Of a DNA stretch of 64,000 nt, positions 7,423 to 16,498 are shown in pieces. The stretch covers positions 2,728,001 to 2,792,000 of the forward strand of contig NZ_CP163444.1 in the NCBI RefSeq assembly GCF_041053105.1, in the 5' to 3' direction. How positions within the stretch are numbered: position 1 is the stretch's first letter; every line of letters starts with the position of its first letter. A program made the translations under genes and the position numbers. Below the pieces are notes generated by a model that was not told the origin of the DNA, made no database searches, and saw nothing but the letters and a program-made list of their open reading frames with translations. The DNA is from Streptomyces sp. R44 (GTDB lineage: Bacteria > Actinomycetota > Actinomycetes > Streptomycetales > Streptomycetaceae).

Positions 7423-10155
7423 GTGGCTCCCGGATCCGATCGCAACCCGATCATCATTGGCGGCCTTCCCAGCCAGGTCCCGGATTTCGACCCGGAAGAG
7501 ACCCAGGAATGGCTCGACTCCCTCGACGCCGCCGTCGACGAGCGGGGCCGTGAGCGGGCCCGCTACCTCATGCTCCGGCTGATCGAGCGGGCCCGCGAGA
7601 AGCGCGTGGCCGTGCCCGAGATGCGCAGCTCGGACTACGTCAACACCATCGCCACCAAGGACGAGCCGTTCTTCCCCGGCAACGAGGAGATCGAGCGCAA
7701 GGTCCTCAACGCCACCCGGTGGAACGCGGCCGTGATGGTCTCGCGCGCCCAGCGCCCGGGCATCGGCGTCGGCGGTCACATCGCCACCTTCGCCTCCTCG
7801 GCCTCCCTGTACGACGTCGGCTTCAACCACTTCTTCCGCGGCAAGGACGAGGGCGACGGCGGCGACCAGATCTTCTTCCAGGGGCACGCCTCCCCCGGCA
7901 TCTACGCCCGCGCGTACCTCCTCGACCGGCTGGACGCGACGCAGCTCGACGCCTTCCGCCAGGAGAAGTCGAAGTTCCCGAACGGCCTTTCCTCGTACCC
8001 GCACCCGCGGCTGATGCCGGACTTCTGGGAGTTCCCGACCGTGTCGATGGGCCTCGGCCCGCTCGGCGCGATCTACCAGGCGCGGATGAACCGGTACATG
8101 GAGGCGCGCGGCATCGCCGACACCTCCAAGTCGCACGTCTGGGCGTTCCTCGGCGACGGCGAGATGGACGAGGTCGAGTCGCTCGGCCAGCTCTCCATCG
8201 CCGCCCGCGAGGGTCTGGACAACCTCACCTTCGTCGTCAACTGCAACCTCCAGCGGCTCGACGGCCCGGTCCGCGGCAACGGCAAGATCATCCAGGAGCT
8301 GGAGTCGATCTTCCGGGGCAACGGCTGGAACGTCATCAAGCTGATCTGGGACCGCTCCTGGGACCCGCTGCTCGCGCAGGACCGCGACGGCATCCTGGTC
8401 AACAAGCTGAACACCACCCCGGACGGGCAGTTCCAGACGTACGCCACGGAGACCGGCGGCTACATCCGCGACCACTTCTTCGGCGACGACCACCGGCTGC
8501 GGGCCATGGTCGAGGGCATGTCGGACCAGCAGGTCCTGCACCTGGGCCGCGGCGGTCACGACCACAAGAAGATCTACGCGGCCTACGCGGCGGCGAAGGC
8601 CCACGCCGGCCAGCCGACCGTGATCCTCGCCCAGACCGTCAAGGGCTGGACGCTCGGCCCGAACTTCGAGGGCCGCAACGCGACCCACCAGATGAAGAAG
8701 CTGACGGTCGACGACCTCAAGCGCTTCCGCGACCGGCTGCACATCCCGGTGACGGACCGGCAGCTGGAGGACGGCCTCCCGCCGTACTACCACCCGGGCC
8801 GGGACTCCGAGGAGATCCAGTACATGCACGACCGCCGCAAGGCGCTGGGCGGGTACGTCCCCACCCGCGTCGTGCGCGCGAAGCCGCTGGTCCTCCCCGA
8901 CGACAAGGCCTACGCGGCCGCCAAGAAGGGCTCGGGGCAGCAGTCGATCGCCACCACGATGGCCTTCGTCCGCATCCTGAAGGACCTCATGCGGGACAAG
9001 GAGATCGGCAAGCGCTTCGTGCTGATCGCCCCCGACGAGTACCGCACCTTCGGCATGGACGCGTTCTTCCCGAGCGCCAAGATCTACAACCCGCTGGGCC
9101 AGCAGTACGAGGCGGTGGACCGCGAACTCCTCCTCGCCTACAAGGAGTCGCCGACCGGCCAGATGCTGCACGACGGCATCTCCGAGGCCGGCTGCACGGC
9201 CTCGCTGATCGCCGCCGGTTCGGCGTACGCCACGCACGGCGAGCCGCTGATCCCGGTGTACGTCTTCTACTCGATGTTCGGCTTCCAGCGGACCGGCGAC
9301 CAGTTCTGGCAGATGTCCGACCAGCTGGCGCGCGGCTTCGTGCTCGGCGCCACCGCCGGCCGGACGACGCTGACCGGCGAGGGCCTCCAGCACGCGGACG
9401 GCCACTCGCACCTCCTGGCCTCGACCAACCCGGCCTGCATCGCCTACGACCCGGCGTTCGGCTTCGAGATCGCGCACATCGTCAAGGACGGTCTGCGCCG
9501 GATGTACGGCCCCGAGGCCGAGGACGTCTTCTACTACCTGACCGTCTACAACGAGCCGATCCAGCACCCGGCCGAGCCGGAGAACGTGGACGTCGACGGC
9601 ATCCTCCAGGGCATCCACCGCTTCAGGGCCGGCGAGGCGGGCACGATCCCGGCGCAGATCATGGCCTCGGGTGTCGCCGTGCCGTGGGCGATCGAGGCGC
9701 AGCGGATCCTCGCCGAGGAGTGGAACGTCAAGGCCGACGTCTGGTCCGCGACCTCCTGGACCGAGCTGCGCCGCGAGGCCGTGGCCGTCGAGGAGCACAA
9801 CCTGCTCCACCCGGACGAGGAGCAGCGCGTCCCGTACGTGACCCGCAAGCTCCAGGGCGCCGAGGGCCCGTTCGTCGCGGTCTCGGACTGGATGCGCGCG
9901 GTGCCGGACCAGATCTCCCGCTGGGTGCCCGGCTCGTACACCTCGCTGGGCGCGGACGGCTTCGGCTTCGCGGACACGCGCGGCGCGGCCCGCCGGTACT
10001 TCCACATCGACGCGCAGTCGATCGTGCTGGCGGTGCTGACCGAGCTCGCCCGCCAGGGCAAGGTCGAGCGCTCGGCCCTGAAGCAGGCCGTGGACCGCTA
10101 CCAGCTGCTCGACGTGGCCGCCGCCGACCCGGGTGCGGCGGGCGGCGACGCCTGA
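7423..10155 (+). CDS. aceE: Pyruvate dehydrogenase E1 component, homodimeric type
   Basis: A 910-residue E1 subunit of the pyruvate dehydrogenase complex, which decarboxylates pyruvate with thiamine diphosphate and passes the acetyl group to E2 lipoyl. It has the single-chain alpha2 architecture (E. coli AceE is 887 aa). The ThDP/Mg signature runs from GDGEMDE near residue 244 to [13 protein letters not shown] about 33 residues later. The [21 protein letters not shown] and [14 protein letters not shown] segments are typical. It starts at GTG 7423 after GAAGGAAGA. It is monocistronic, with a terminator at 10265-10291. Acetyl-CoA supply links it functionally to the fatty acid genes at 32-36 kb. 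Confidence 0.97.
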   Translation: MAPGSDRNPIIIGGLPSQVPDFDPEETQEWLDSLDAAVDERGRERARYLMLRLIERAREKRVAVPEMRSSDYVNTIATKDEPFFPGNEEIERKVLNATRWNAAVMVSRAQRPGIGVGGHIATFASSASLYDVGFNHFFRGKDEGDGGDQIFFQGHASPGIYARAYLLDRLDATQLDAFRQEKSKFPNGLSSYPHPRLMPDFWEFPTVSMGLGPLGAIYQARMNRYMEARGIADTSKSHVWAFLGDGEMDEVESLGQLSIAAREGLDNLTFVVNCNLQRLDGPVRGNGKIIQELESIFRGNGWNVIKLIWDRSWDPLLAQDRDGILVNKLNTTPDGQFQTYATETGGYIRDHFFGDDHRLRAMVEGMSDQQVLHLGRGGHDHKKIYAAYAAAKAHAGQPTVILAQTVKGWTLGPNFEGRNATHQMKKLTVDDLKRFRDRLHIPVTDRQLEDGLPPYYHPGRDSEEIQYMHDRRKALGGYVPTRVVRAKPLVLPDDKAYAAAKKGSGQQSIATTMAFVRILKDLMRDKEIGKRFVLIAPDEYRTFGMDAFFPSAKIYNPLGQQYEAVDRELLLAYKESPTGQMLHDGISEAGCTASLIAAGSAYATHGEPLIPVYVFYSMFGFQRTGDQFWQMSDQLARGFVLGATAGRTTLTGEGLQHADGHSHLLASTNPACIAYDPAFGFEIAHIVKDGLRRMYGPEAEDVFYYLTVYNEPIQHPAEPENVDVDGILQGIHRFRAGEAGTIPAQIMASGVAVPWAIEAQRILAEEWNVKADVWSATSWTELRREAVAVEEHNLLHPDEEQRVPYVTRKLQGAEGPFVAVSDWMRAVPDQISRWVPGSYTSLGADGFGFADTRGAARRYFHIDAQSIVLAVLTELARQGKVERSALKQAVDRYQLLDVAAADPGAAGGDA

Positions 10156-10255
10156 CGGCTGCGGCGCCGATGGCTGCGGCGCCTGACGGATGCGGCCGGT
10201 AGGTCGTTTCGGCCGGGCGTTCGTTTCGGCCGGGTTTCGGCCGGCCGTTCGTTTC
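10150..10255. repeat. Short imperfect repeats downstream of aceE
   Basis: Two copies of a 15-bp unit like GACGGCTGCGGCGCC are followed by four copies of GTTTCGGCCGG (or close) spaced 10-20 bp apart. They lie between the aceE stop and its terminator. No coding potential is evident. Confidence 0.5.
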
Positions 10256-10264
10256 GGCTGGTGA

Positions 10265-10291
10265 GGGCGGTGGGACGCGGTCCCGCCGCCC
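10265..10291 (+). terminator. Terminator after aceE
   Basis: GGGCGGTGGGAC, a GCG loop and GTCCCGCCGCCC form a 12-bp stem with one G-U pair. Confidence 0.7.
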
Positions 10292-10312
10292 TTCGGCATT
10301 CCCTCCATTCCT

Positions 10313-10318
10313 TACGAT
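10313..10318 (+). promoter_or_regulatory. -10 hexamer TACGAT of leaderless channel gene
   Basis: TACGAT lies exactly 7 nt before ATG 10326. No Shine-Dalgarno sequence is present. The identical hexamer and spacing precede genes at 15575 and 50011, supporting transcription that starts at the initiation codon. Confidence 0.6.
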
Positions 10319-10325
10319 GCCGGTC

Positions 10326-11105
10326 ATGCCCGTCATGAAACTGCGCTGGGAAGAGCGCACCCAGACGCCGCTCCTGGTGCTCGCGGTCGCGTTCGGCCTC
10401 GCCTACGCGGTGCCGATCGTGGCTCCCGGCGCCGAGCCGTGGGTGCACCGGCTCTGCACCCACGTCGAATGGGTCGTCTGGGGTGCCTTCGCGCTCGACT
10501 ATCTCGTCCGTCTCGGGCTGGCCCCGGACCGCTGGCGCTTCGTCCGCGGGCATCCGCTGGACCTGCTCGCGGTGATACTGCCGATGGTGCAGCCGCTGCG
10601 GCTGCTGCGGGTCGTCTCCACGCTCCTCCTCGTGGGCCGGCGGGCCCGGATGGCCCCGCAGATAACGCTCACCACCTATGTGGCGGGCGCGGTGGTCGGG
10701 CTGATGATGTTCGGCTCGCTGGCCGTGCTTCACGTGGAGCGGGACGCCCCGAACGGCAACATCAAGACGCTCGGGGACGCGGTGTGGTGGTCGTTCACCA
10801 CGATGACCACGGTCGGCTACGGCGACCACGCCCCGACCACGGGTCTCGGCCGGGTCCTCGCGGTGGGCCTGATGCTCTCGGGCATCGCCCTGCTCGGTGT
10901 CGTCACGGCCAACATCGCGGCCTGGTTCATCTCGCGCTTCGACCGCGACGACGCGGTGGAGCGCCGGCAGACCGAGCTCCTGGAGGCGCTCACCCTGGAG
11001 GTCCGGGCGCTGCGGGCCGAGGTGGCCCGGCTGTCGGCCCCGCCGGAACCGCCGGGGCCGAACGAGCCGCGCGACGTCCCCTCGCCTACCGCTCCCAGAG
11101 CTTGA
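10326..11105 (+). CDS. Voltage-gated-like potassium channel (TVGYGD filter)
   Basis: A 259-residue membrane protein with an S1-S4-like N-terminal half (including a basic LRLLRVVSTLLLVGRRAR segment), a pore helix WWSFTTMTT, the selectivity filter TVGYGD and a final transmembrane helix. A basic/acidic C-terminal tail follows (about residues 200-240, possibly coiled coil), then a Pro-rich end. This is the six-TM bacterial potassium channel layout; it would conduct K+ across the plasma membrane. The start is set at ATG 10326 because the frame's earlier ATG (10317) lies inside the predicted -10 hexamer. Its 3' end overlaps the convergent I36 gene by 20 nt. Confidence 0.92.
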   Translation: MPVMKLRWEERTQTPLLVLAVAFGLAYAVPIVAPGAEPWVHRLCTHVEWVVWGAFALDYLVRLGLAPDRWRFVRGHPLDLLAVILPMVQPLRLLRVVSTLLLVGRRARMAPQITLTTYVAGAVVGLMMFGSLAVLHVERDAPNGNIKTLGDAVWWSFTTMTTVGYGDHAPTTGLGRVLAVGLMLSGIALLGVVTANIAAWFISRFDRDDAVERRQTELLEALTLEVRALRAEVARLSAPPEPPGPNEPRDVPSPTAPRA

Positions 11106-11625
11106 ACGCTCTGACCTCGTAGGCCGTCTGCGGAACCCAGGTCCCCCGCCCCGGGTACGTCTCGAACTCCCCCGTCTCCCCGCACTCCGCCGACTGGTAC
11201 GTGGTGACCGGCCGCCCCGTGCGGTTCGCGAGGGACTGGGCCGAGGTGCCCGGCGGCAGGGCGACGCAGCTGTCGATGTCGGTCGTGGCCAGCTCGTGCG
11301 TCCACGGCCTGCCCTTGAAGTCGGGCTTGGGCCAGAGACAGAGCCGGCCCGGTCCGCAGGCCCCGAGGGCGGTGCCCCCGGCGGGTGCGGCGCTCGCGGC
11401 GGGTGCGGCGCTCGCGGGCACGGCGAGGAGGGTGGTCAGGACCGCCGCGACCGCCAGAGCCGTCTTTGTCAGAGCCGCCTTCGGCAGAGCCGTCTTCGGC
11501 AGAGCCGTCTTCGGCAGAGCCGTCTTCGGCAGAGCCGTCTTCGGCCGAGCCGTCTTCGGCCGAGCCGCCTTCGGCAGAGCCGCCTTCGGCAGAGCCGTCT
11601 TCGGCAGAGTCGTCTTCGTATACAT
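11086..11625 (-). CDS. Secreted peptidase inhibitor I36-like protein with pentapeptide-repeat signal n-region
   Basis: A 179-residue exported protein. The mature part (from about residue 75) has the beta/gamma-crystallin-like I36 pattern: CGPGRLCLWPKPDFKGRPW, a DIDSC segment and an NRTGRPVTTY segment; four Cys could form two disulfides. I36 proteins include Streptomyces metalloprotease inhibitors, but many members are uncharacterised. The N-terminus is extraordinary: residues 3-57 are eleven pentapeptides of the type PKTAL/PKAAL, giving a very long Lys-rich n-region before the hydrophobic AVAAVLTTLLAVPASA core and signal cleavage. It starts at ATG 11625; GTG 11649 is an alternative. It converges on the potassium channel gene. 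Confidence 0.8.
   Translation of the reverse strand: MYTKTTLPKTALPKAALPKAARPKTARPKTALPKTALPKTALPKTALPKAALTKTALAVAAVLTTLLAVPASAAPAASAAPAGGTALGACGPGRLCLWPKPDFKGRPWTHELATTDIDSCVALPPGTSAQSLANRTGRPVTTYQSAECGETGEFETYPGRGTWVPQTAYEVRAFKLWER
11460..11621. repeat. 15-bp tandem repeat (about 11 copies) in signal peptide region
   Basis: Copies of GTCTTCGGCAGAGCC and single-base variants run head to tail. On the minus strand each encodes PKTAL or PKAAL. Several neighbouring copies are identical, indicating recent expansion, and all keep the frame. Confidence 0.93.
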
Positions 11626-11694
11626 GCTGGTGGACCCCCGTTTCGTCACTCTCTGTAATCACGAGAATGGCCGAGGTCTCCGCGCAACGGAAGA

Positions 11695-11731
11695 GGGGCC
11701 GCCCCCGTTCACGCGAACGGGTGACGGCCCC
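11695..11731 (-). terminator. Terminator after the MFS efflux gene
   Basis: Nested stem GGGGCCG...CGGCCCC with an inner CCCGTTC-ACG-CGAACGGG. It lies 25 nt past the MFS stop on the minus strand. Confidence 0.75.
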
Positions 11732-11756
11732 CTACGGGAACCCTGACGGGCGAGTG

Positions 11757-13379
11757 TCAGATGTGACCGCCCATGCCGCCCGCCTCCGCGTTCTCGCCGC
11801 GCTTGGTGAGCGTGGCCACGAGGGCCGCGACGACGGCGACGCCGCCGGCGACGGTGAAGGCCAGGCCCATGCCGTCGAGGAAGGTGTCGTGGATGACCCC
11901 GGTGATCTGCTGGAGGAGGCCGGGGGTCATCCCCGGCGCCTGGGCCAGCTCCGGCGGGGTCATGCCGAACTCGGCGGCCTGCTCGAGACGCGGGTCGGCC
12001 GGGACCGGGATGCCGGCCTCCTTCCAGTTGCCCGCGAAGGTGTCGGAGACCTTGGAGGACATGACGGCACCGAGCACCGCCGTGCCGAGCGCGCCGCCGA
12101 CCTGCATGGCGGCCTGCTGCAGACCGCCGGCCACACCGGAGAGCTCAAGGGGGGCGTTGCCGACGATGACCTCGGTCGCGCCGACCATGACCGGGGCGAG
12201 GCCCAGGCCGAGCAGGGCGAACCAGAGGGACATGGTGAGGGTGCCGGTGCCGGCGGTGAGCGTGATCATGCCGAACATCGCGACGGCCGTGCAGACCATG
12301 CCGCCGACGAGCGGCACGCGCGGCCCGAACTTGGTGATGAGCGCGCCGGCCAGCGGCGAGGAGACGATCATCATCGCCGTCAGCGGCAGCAGGTGCAGAC
12401 CCGCGTCGACCGGGCCGAGCCCCTTCACGCCCTGGAGGTAGAAGGTCACGAAGAACAGGCCGCCCATGAAGGCGAAGGCCATCAGGACCATCAGCACCAC
12501 ACCGGCCGAGAGCGGCACGGAGCGGAACATGCCCAGCGGGATGAGCGGCTCCTTGACCTTCGTCTCCCAGAAGGCGAAGACCACGAACAGGGCCACCGCG
12601 CCGAGCAGGCAGCCCCAGGTGTTGCCGCTCGCCCAGCCCCAGGACTCACCGGCCTTGATGATGCCCCAGATGAGGGCGGCCATGGCGCCCGAGAGCAGCA
12701 GGATGCCCAGGAGGTCGAAGGAGCGCGGCGCGTTCTCGGCGCGGTGGTCCTTGAGGATGACCAGGCCGAGCACGAGGGCGAGCACGCCGACCGGCACGTT
12801 GATGAAGAAGACGGACTGCCAGCTGACGTGCTCCACGAGGAAGCCGCCGAGGATCGGGCCGCCCGCGGTGGAGGCGCCGATGACCATGCCCCAGATGCCG
12901 ATGGCCATGTTCAGCTTCTCGGCGGGGAAGGTCGCGCGCAGCAGGCCCAGCGCGGCCGGCATCAGCAGGGCGCCGAAGAGGCCCTGCAGGACGCGGAAGG
13001 CGATCACGGCTCCGATGGAGTGCGACAGGCCGATCGCTCCGGAGGCGGCGGCGAAGCCGGCGATGCCGATGAGGAAGGTCTGCCGGTGGCCGAAGCGGTC
13101 ACCGAGCTTGCCGGCGGTGATCAGGGCGACAGCGAGGGCGAGCAGATAGCCGTTGGTGATCCACTGGACCTGGGCGAGGGTGGCGCCGAGGTCCTCCTTG
13201 ATGGCCGGGTTGGCGATGGCGACGATCGTGCCGTCGAGCGCGACCATCATCACGCCGACGGCCACGCTGAAGAGCGTCAACCACGGGTGGCCGCGCAGTC
13301 CTTTCGCCGGGACCGGAGCGGGTTCCCGGGCACCCCCCTGATCCTGCGGGGCCTTTTCCACGGTGGTCTGACTAGTCAT
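11757..13379 (-). CDS. DHA2-family MFS drug efflux transporter (EmrB/QacA type)
   Basis: A 540-residue protein with about 14 hydrophobic segments, the DHA2 proton-antiporter layout. Motif A-like AGKLGDRFGHR follows TM2, and the ALDGTIVAIANPAI region in TM1 plus WITNGYLLALAV are typical of EmrB/QacA. It would export amphipathic drugs or antibiotics through the plasma membrane. The ATG at 13379 was chosen; the frame allows GTG 13409 but that falls within the divergent promoter region. The adjacent, divergent TetR gene is almost certainly its local repressor. The C-terminus is His/Gly-rich (GGMGGHI). Substrate unknown. Confidence 0.93.
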   Translation of the reverse strand: MTSQTTVEKAPQDQGGAREPAPVPAKGLRGHPWLTLFSVAVGVMMVALDGTIVAIANPAIKEDLGATLAQVQWITNGYLLALAVALITAGKLGDRFGHRQTFLIGIAGFAAASGAIGLSHSIGAVIAFRVLQGLFGALLMPAALGLLRATFPAEKLNMAIGIWGMVIGASTAGGPILGGFLVEHVSWQSVFFINVPVGVLALVLGLVILKDHRAENAPRSFDLLGILLLSGAMAALIWGIIKAGESWGWASGNTWGCLLGAVALFVVFAFWETKVKEPLIPLGMFRSVPLSAGVVLMVLMAFAFMGGLFFVTFYLQGVKGLGPVDAGLHLLPLTAMMIVSSPLAGALITKFGPRVPLVGGMVCTAVAMFGMITLTAGTGTLTMSLWFALLGLGLAPVMVGATEVIVGNAPLELSGVAGGLQQAAMQVGGALGTAVLGAVMSSKVSDTFAGNWKEAGIPVPADPRLEQAAEFGMTPPELAQAPGMTPGLLQQITGVIHDTFLDGMGLAFTVAGGVAVVAALVATLTKRGENAEAGGMGGHI

Positions 13380-13496
13380 GAGAAAGAGGCTAATGACAGT
13401 CACTGACAATTGACAAAGCGATTCACGCGTCGGTAACTGTCACGTAGCTCACAGGTACGCTGAGCAGGACGAAATGCCTGGAAAGAGGACCTCTAC
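13380..13496. promoter_or_regulatory. Divergent MFS/tetR operator-promoter region
   Basis: TGACAGT (13394-13400) and its complement ACTGTCA (13436-13442) flank an AT-richer core containing TGACAATTGACA. A TTGACA hexamer is at 13410-13415 on the plus strand. The repeated TGACA/TGTCA half sites are good candidates for binding by the adjacent TetR protein. Confidence 0.5.
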
Positions 13497-14147
13497 GTGA
13501 CCCTGCCCGTGTCTCCGCCCGGACTGCGCGAGCGGAAGAAGCAGCGCACGCGCGACGCACTCACCCGGGTCGCCCTGGAGCTCTTCACCACCCAGGGATA
13601 CGAGCGGACCACCGTCGACGAGATCGTCGACGCCGTGGAGGTCTCCCAGCGCACCTTCTTCCGGTACTTCTCCTCCAAGGAGGAGGTCGCCTTCGCCGTC
13701 CAGCGGATGGTGGAGGAGCGCTTCGTGGACGCGCTCGGCCGGCGGCCCCCGGAGGAGGCGCCCCTCGACGCGATGCGCAACGCCGTCCTGTGCGCCTGGG
13801 ACACCATCGGCGAGGCGATCGCCGAGGTCGTCCCCGTCGAGCTGCACCTGCGCACGTACCGCATGATCGAGTCGACGCCCGCGCTGCTCGCCGTCCATCT
13901 GCGCCGCTCCACGGAGATGGAGGAGACCATCGCCCGGATCATCGCCGCGCGCGAGGGCCTCGACGTGGACGAGGACCCCCGCCCCCGGATCGCCGTGGCC
14001 GCGTTCAGCGGGGTGATGCGGGTCACCGGCCAGATGTGGGGCCGCGGCACGGACCAGAGCCTGGAGGCCATCCGCACGCTCACCGAGGAGTACCTCGACC
14101 ACCTCGGCCCTGCGCTCGCCCCGCACTGGCGGGACCGGGAGCGATAG
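13497..14147 (+). CDS. TetR-family transcriptional regulator (MFS-linked)
   Basis: A 216-residue TetR repressor. The N-terminal HTH is well formed: ALELFTTQGYERTTVDEIVDAVEVSQRTFFRYFSSKEE spans about residues 28-65, with the FFRYFSSKE end of the recognition helix. The C-terminal ligand domain belongs to the broad group with an ERFVDALGRRPPEEAP linker. It starts at GTG 13497 after GGAAAGAGG. Divergent from the DHA2 efflux pump, with 117 bp between, so it probably represses the pump until a pump substrate binds. Confidence 0.92.
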   Translation: MTLPVSPPGLRERKKQRTRDALTRVALELFTTQGYERTTVDEIVDAVEVSQRTFFRYFSSKEEVAFAVQRMVEERFVDALGRRPPEEAPLDAMRNAVLCAWDTIGEAIAEVVPVELHLRTYRMIESTPALLAVHLRRSTEMEETIARIIAAREGLDVDEDPRPRIAVAAFSGVMRVTGQMWGRGTDQSLEAIRTLTEEYLDHLGPALAPHWRDRER

Positions 14148-14149
14148 GA

Positions 14150-14277
14150 CCCCGCAGATCCTGGGCCGTCAGCTCCACCCCCCGCACGTCCTGGGCCGTC
14201 ATCTCCCCCACCCCCCGCGGGTCCGGGGCCTTCATCTCCACCCCCGCAGGTCCGGCGCCGTCATCTTCGCCCCGTAG
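14150..14277. repeat. Intergenic 28-33 bp tandem repeat (4 copies plus partial)
   Basis: Copies start at CCCCG at 14150, 14180, 14213, 14242 and a partial at 14270. Each reads roughly CCCCGCAGGTCC, then GGGCCGTCATCTCC. Together they fill the gap between the tetR stop and the next gene. On the minus strand each copy carries GGAGATGAC and an open peptide like MTAQDVRG, but no plausible gene. The repeat ends at the TAGGGT hexamer of the next gene. Confidence 0.85.
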
Positions 14278-14288
14278 GGTGGCCGCCC

Positions 14289-15500
14289 GTGACCTCCGTC
14301 GACTCCTCGCCCGCCCTCGTCGCCACGCGCGCGCTCCTCGCGATCGCCGTCGTGTTCGTGCTCCTCTCGACCACCGGGTGGACCACCATCCGGCACCTGC
14401 CCGCGCCCTGGGCGTCCCGCGAGGCCGCGCTCGCCGCCTGGGCGCGCGACCGGATCGACCACCGGCCACTGCCCGACCCGGGCGCCCCGGCGCGTACCGT
14501 CGCCGCGTTCTTCGCCGCACTCGGCCCGGCGGGCGGCGACCGGCTCGCCGCCCGGCACCCCCTCGTCGTCGGCAACCTCGACGGCGTCCCGGTCGCCCTG
14601 CGCTACCGCGCCAACCGGATCACCCTCGCGCGCGCGTACGCCGCCGAGCGCGGCCGTGTCGACGACACCCGGCTCTCCGCCGAGGGCCGGCACGAGGCCC
14701 GGCGCCGCGTCGACCGCTTCGCCTCGCTCATGCGGCCCGGCCGCCAGGTCCTCGCCTTCGACCCGACCGGTACGGGACGGGCCGCCGAGGTCCTCGGGGA
14801 CCTGGAGCGGGCCCGGCGCGTCTCGGTGATCGTGCCCGGCGTCGACACCAACCTGCTCACCTTCCAGAAGACCCACGGCCGGTACGCCGCCCCGGCCGGC
14901 ATGGCCGAGGCCCTCTACGCCGCCGAGCGGCAGGCCGCGCCCCGCGCGCGCGTGGCGGTGGTCGCCTGGGCCGACTACACCGCGCCCGCCGGGATCGGCG
15001 TCGACGCGATGACCGGCCGGCTCGCCGAGGAAGGCGCCGTACGCCTGGTCGGTCTCACGGAGTCGCTGCCGCCGCACGCGCGCGTGGCGCTCTTCTGCCA
15101 CAGCTACGGCTCCGTGCTCTGCGGCGTCGCCGCGCCCCGGCTGCCCGCCCGGGTGACCGACGTGGCCGTGGCCGGGAGCCCCGGGATGCGGGTCGAGCAG
15201 GCGGCCGAACTCGACAGCCCCGCGCGCGTGTGGGCCATGCGGGACGCCGACGACTGGATCGCCGACGTGCCGCATCTGGAGCTCGGCGGGGTCGGGCACG
15301 GCGCGGACCCCGTCGCGCCGGAGTTCGGCGCCCGGGTGCTCTCCGCGCGCGGGGCGGTCGGCCACGGAGGCTATTTCGAGCCGGGTACGGAGAGCCTCGA
15401 CAACTTCGCGGCGATAGGCGTCGGGGCGTACCCGAAGCTGATCTGCGCACGTGCCGACAGCGCTTGCCACGACGGAATATCCGGCACGGAAGGGCTCTGA
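14289..15500 (+). CDS. Alpha/beta hydrolase, DUF1023 family (membrane-anchored)
   Basis: A 403-residue protein with one N-terminal transmembrane helix (LLAIAVVFVLLSTTGW, about residues 16-31) and a DUF1023 alpha/beta-hydrolase domain outside the membrane. Shared DUF1023 markers are HPLVVGNLDGVP, VIVPGVDTN, the nucleophile elbow FCHSYGS and a late GHGGYF containing the likely catalytic His. The substrate is unknown; family members are thought to be esterases or lipases of the actinobacterial envelope. A paralogue lies at 19106. Start GTG 14289 sits 8 nt after TAGGGT, without a ribosome-binding site, so the mRNA is probably leaderless or nearly so. It stands alone, with repeats upstream. Confidence 0.85.
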   Translation: MTSVDSSPALVATRALLAIAVVFVLLSTTGWTTIRHLPAPWASREAALAAWARDRIDHRPLPDPGAPARTVAAFFAALGPAGGDRLAARHPLVVGNLDGVPVALRYRANRITLARAYAAERGRVDDTRLSAEGRHEARRRVDRFASLMRPGRQVLAFDPTGTGRAAEVLGDLERARRVSVIVPGVDTNLLTFQKTHGRYAAPAGMAEALYAAERQAAPRARVAVVAWADYTAPAGIGVDAMTGRLAEEGAVRLVGLTESLPPHARVALFCHSYGSVLCGVAAPRLPARVTDVAVAGSPGMRVEQAAELDSPARVWAMRDADDWIADVPHLELGGVGHGADPVAPEFGARVLSARGAVGHGGYFEPGTESLDNFAAIGVGAYPKLICARADSACHDGISGTEGL

Positions 15501-15561
15501 CGCGCGTAGATCACGCAATTTCGGGACCTTTCACAGGGGCGACGCAAGGGCACACGCCGCT

Positions 15562-15567
15562 TACGAT
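15562..15567 (+). promoter_or_regulatory. -10 hexamer TACGAT of leaderless DUF4429 gene
   Basis: TACGAT, then 7 nt, then ATG 15575; the same hexamer and spacing as before the channel gene at 10326 and tnpB at 50011. Confidence 0.6.
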
Positions 15568-15574
15568 GAGGCGT

Positions 15575-16498
15575 ATGGGTGATGTGCTGGCCGGAATTCA
15601 TGCCACCTGGGAGCTCGAGAGCGACGCCCTCGTCATCCGCTTCGATCGGGGGATCCGCACGCCGAAGCTGTTCTCCGCGCTGCGCGAGAGACGGGTACCG
15701 CACGAGGCGCTGGCGTCGGTGACGCTCACGCCCGGCAAGCGGGGCACCGTCGTGCTGCACGCCGTGCCGAGGCCGGGCGCCGATCCGCTGATGGAGGCGG
15801 CCGCGGGGCAGCTCAAGGAAGGCAGCGATCCGTACCGCCTGGTCCTCCCGGCGGAGCGCGAGACGCTCGCCGAGCAGTACCGGGACGAGCTGCGGGCGCT
15901 CCTCGCGTCGCATCCGGGGGCCGCGGGGGCCGCCGGGTACGAGGACGAGGTGTACGACGCCGGGGGTGTCGCGCCCGCCGAGCGGTTCCTGGTGGCGCCG
16001 CCGTCGGGGCCGCAGTCCTTCAAGGCGTACGACGGGAAGGCCAGCTTCGACGGGACCTCCGAGGTCGCGTTCCGCTGGTCCTGGACGGGGGCGTCGACGG
16101 AGAAGTGGCGGTCGGGCGATCAGGTCTTTCCCGTACGGGACCTCTGCGGGGTCGAATGGCGCTCGCCCGACGGCGTCGACGGGTACCTGCGGCTGGTGCC
16201 GCGGGGCGGCGGCCACGGGCCCCGGTCCGAGCGGCCCGATCAGGACCCGGCGTGCGTCGTCTTCGGCCGGTACGGGCCGGTGTACGAGTCCCTGACCTTC
16301 GCCGCCTCGGTCCTAGCCGCGATCCGGGGCAAGGACCGGACGCCGGTGCCCGTGCCCGTGCCTGTGCCGGTCGCGGCGGCGGGGGATCCCGGGGCGGTGG
16401 CTGAAAGGATTCGGCATTTGGGGGAGCTGCATCAGGCGGGGCTGGTCACGGATGCGGAGTTCTCGGCGAAGAAGGCGGAACTCCTGGCGGAGCTCTGA
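15575..16498 (+). CDS. DUF4429 domain protein with C-terminal SHOCT domain
   Basis: A 307-residue cytoplasmic protein starting MGDVLAGIHATWELE. It contains two DUF4429 repeats: an N-terminal one around residues 5-115 and a second from about 140, marked by the related GKASFDGTSEVAFRWSW segment. It ends in a SHOCT motif (IRHLGELHQAGLVTDAEFSAKKAELLAEL), a short helical hairpin found at the C-termini of many bacterial proteins. Between them is a PVPVPVPVPV linker. The function of DUF4429 is unknown; the fold recalls PH-like domains. A second in-frame ATG nine nt upstream lies within the predicted -10 element, so the later ATG was chosen. Confidence 0.88.
   Translation: MGDVLAGIHATWELESDALVIRFDRGIRTPKLFSALRERRVPHEALASVTLTPGKRGTVVLHAVPRPGADPLMEAAAGQLKEGSDPYRLVLPAERETLAEQYRDELRALLASHPGAAGAAGYEDEVYDAGGVAPAERFLVAPPSGPQSFKAYDGKASFDGTSEVAFRWSWTGASTEKWRSGDQVFPVRDLCGVEWRSPDGVDGYLRLVPRGGGHGPRSERPDQDPACVVFGRYGPVYESLTFAASVLAAIRGKDRTPVPVPVPVPVAAAGDPGAVAERIRHLGELHQAGLVTDAEFSAKKAELLAEL

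Noticed and set aside
7321-10308. Very long open frame antisense to aceE (about 995 codons)
   Set aside because: High-GC third-position bias in aceE leaves the opposite strand free of stops; the antisense peptide is low-complexity Val/Arg/Gly and matches no family.
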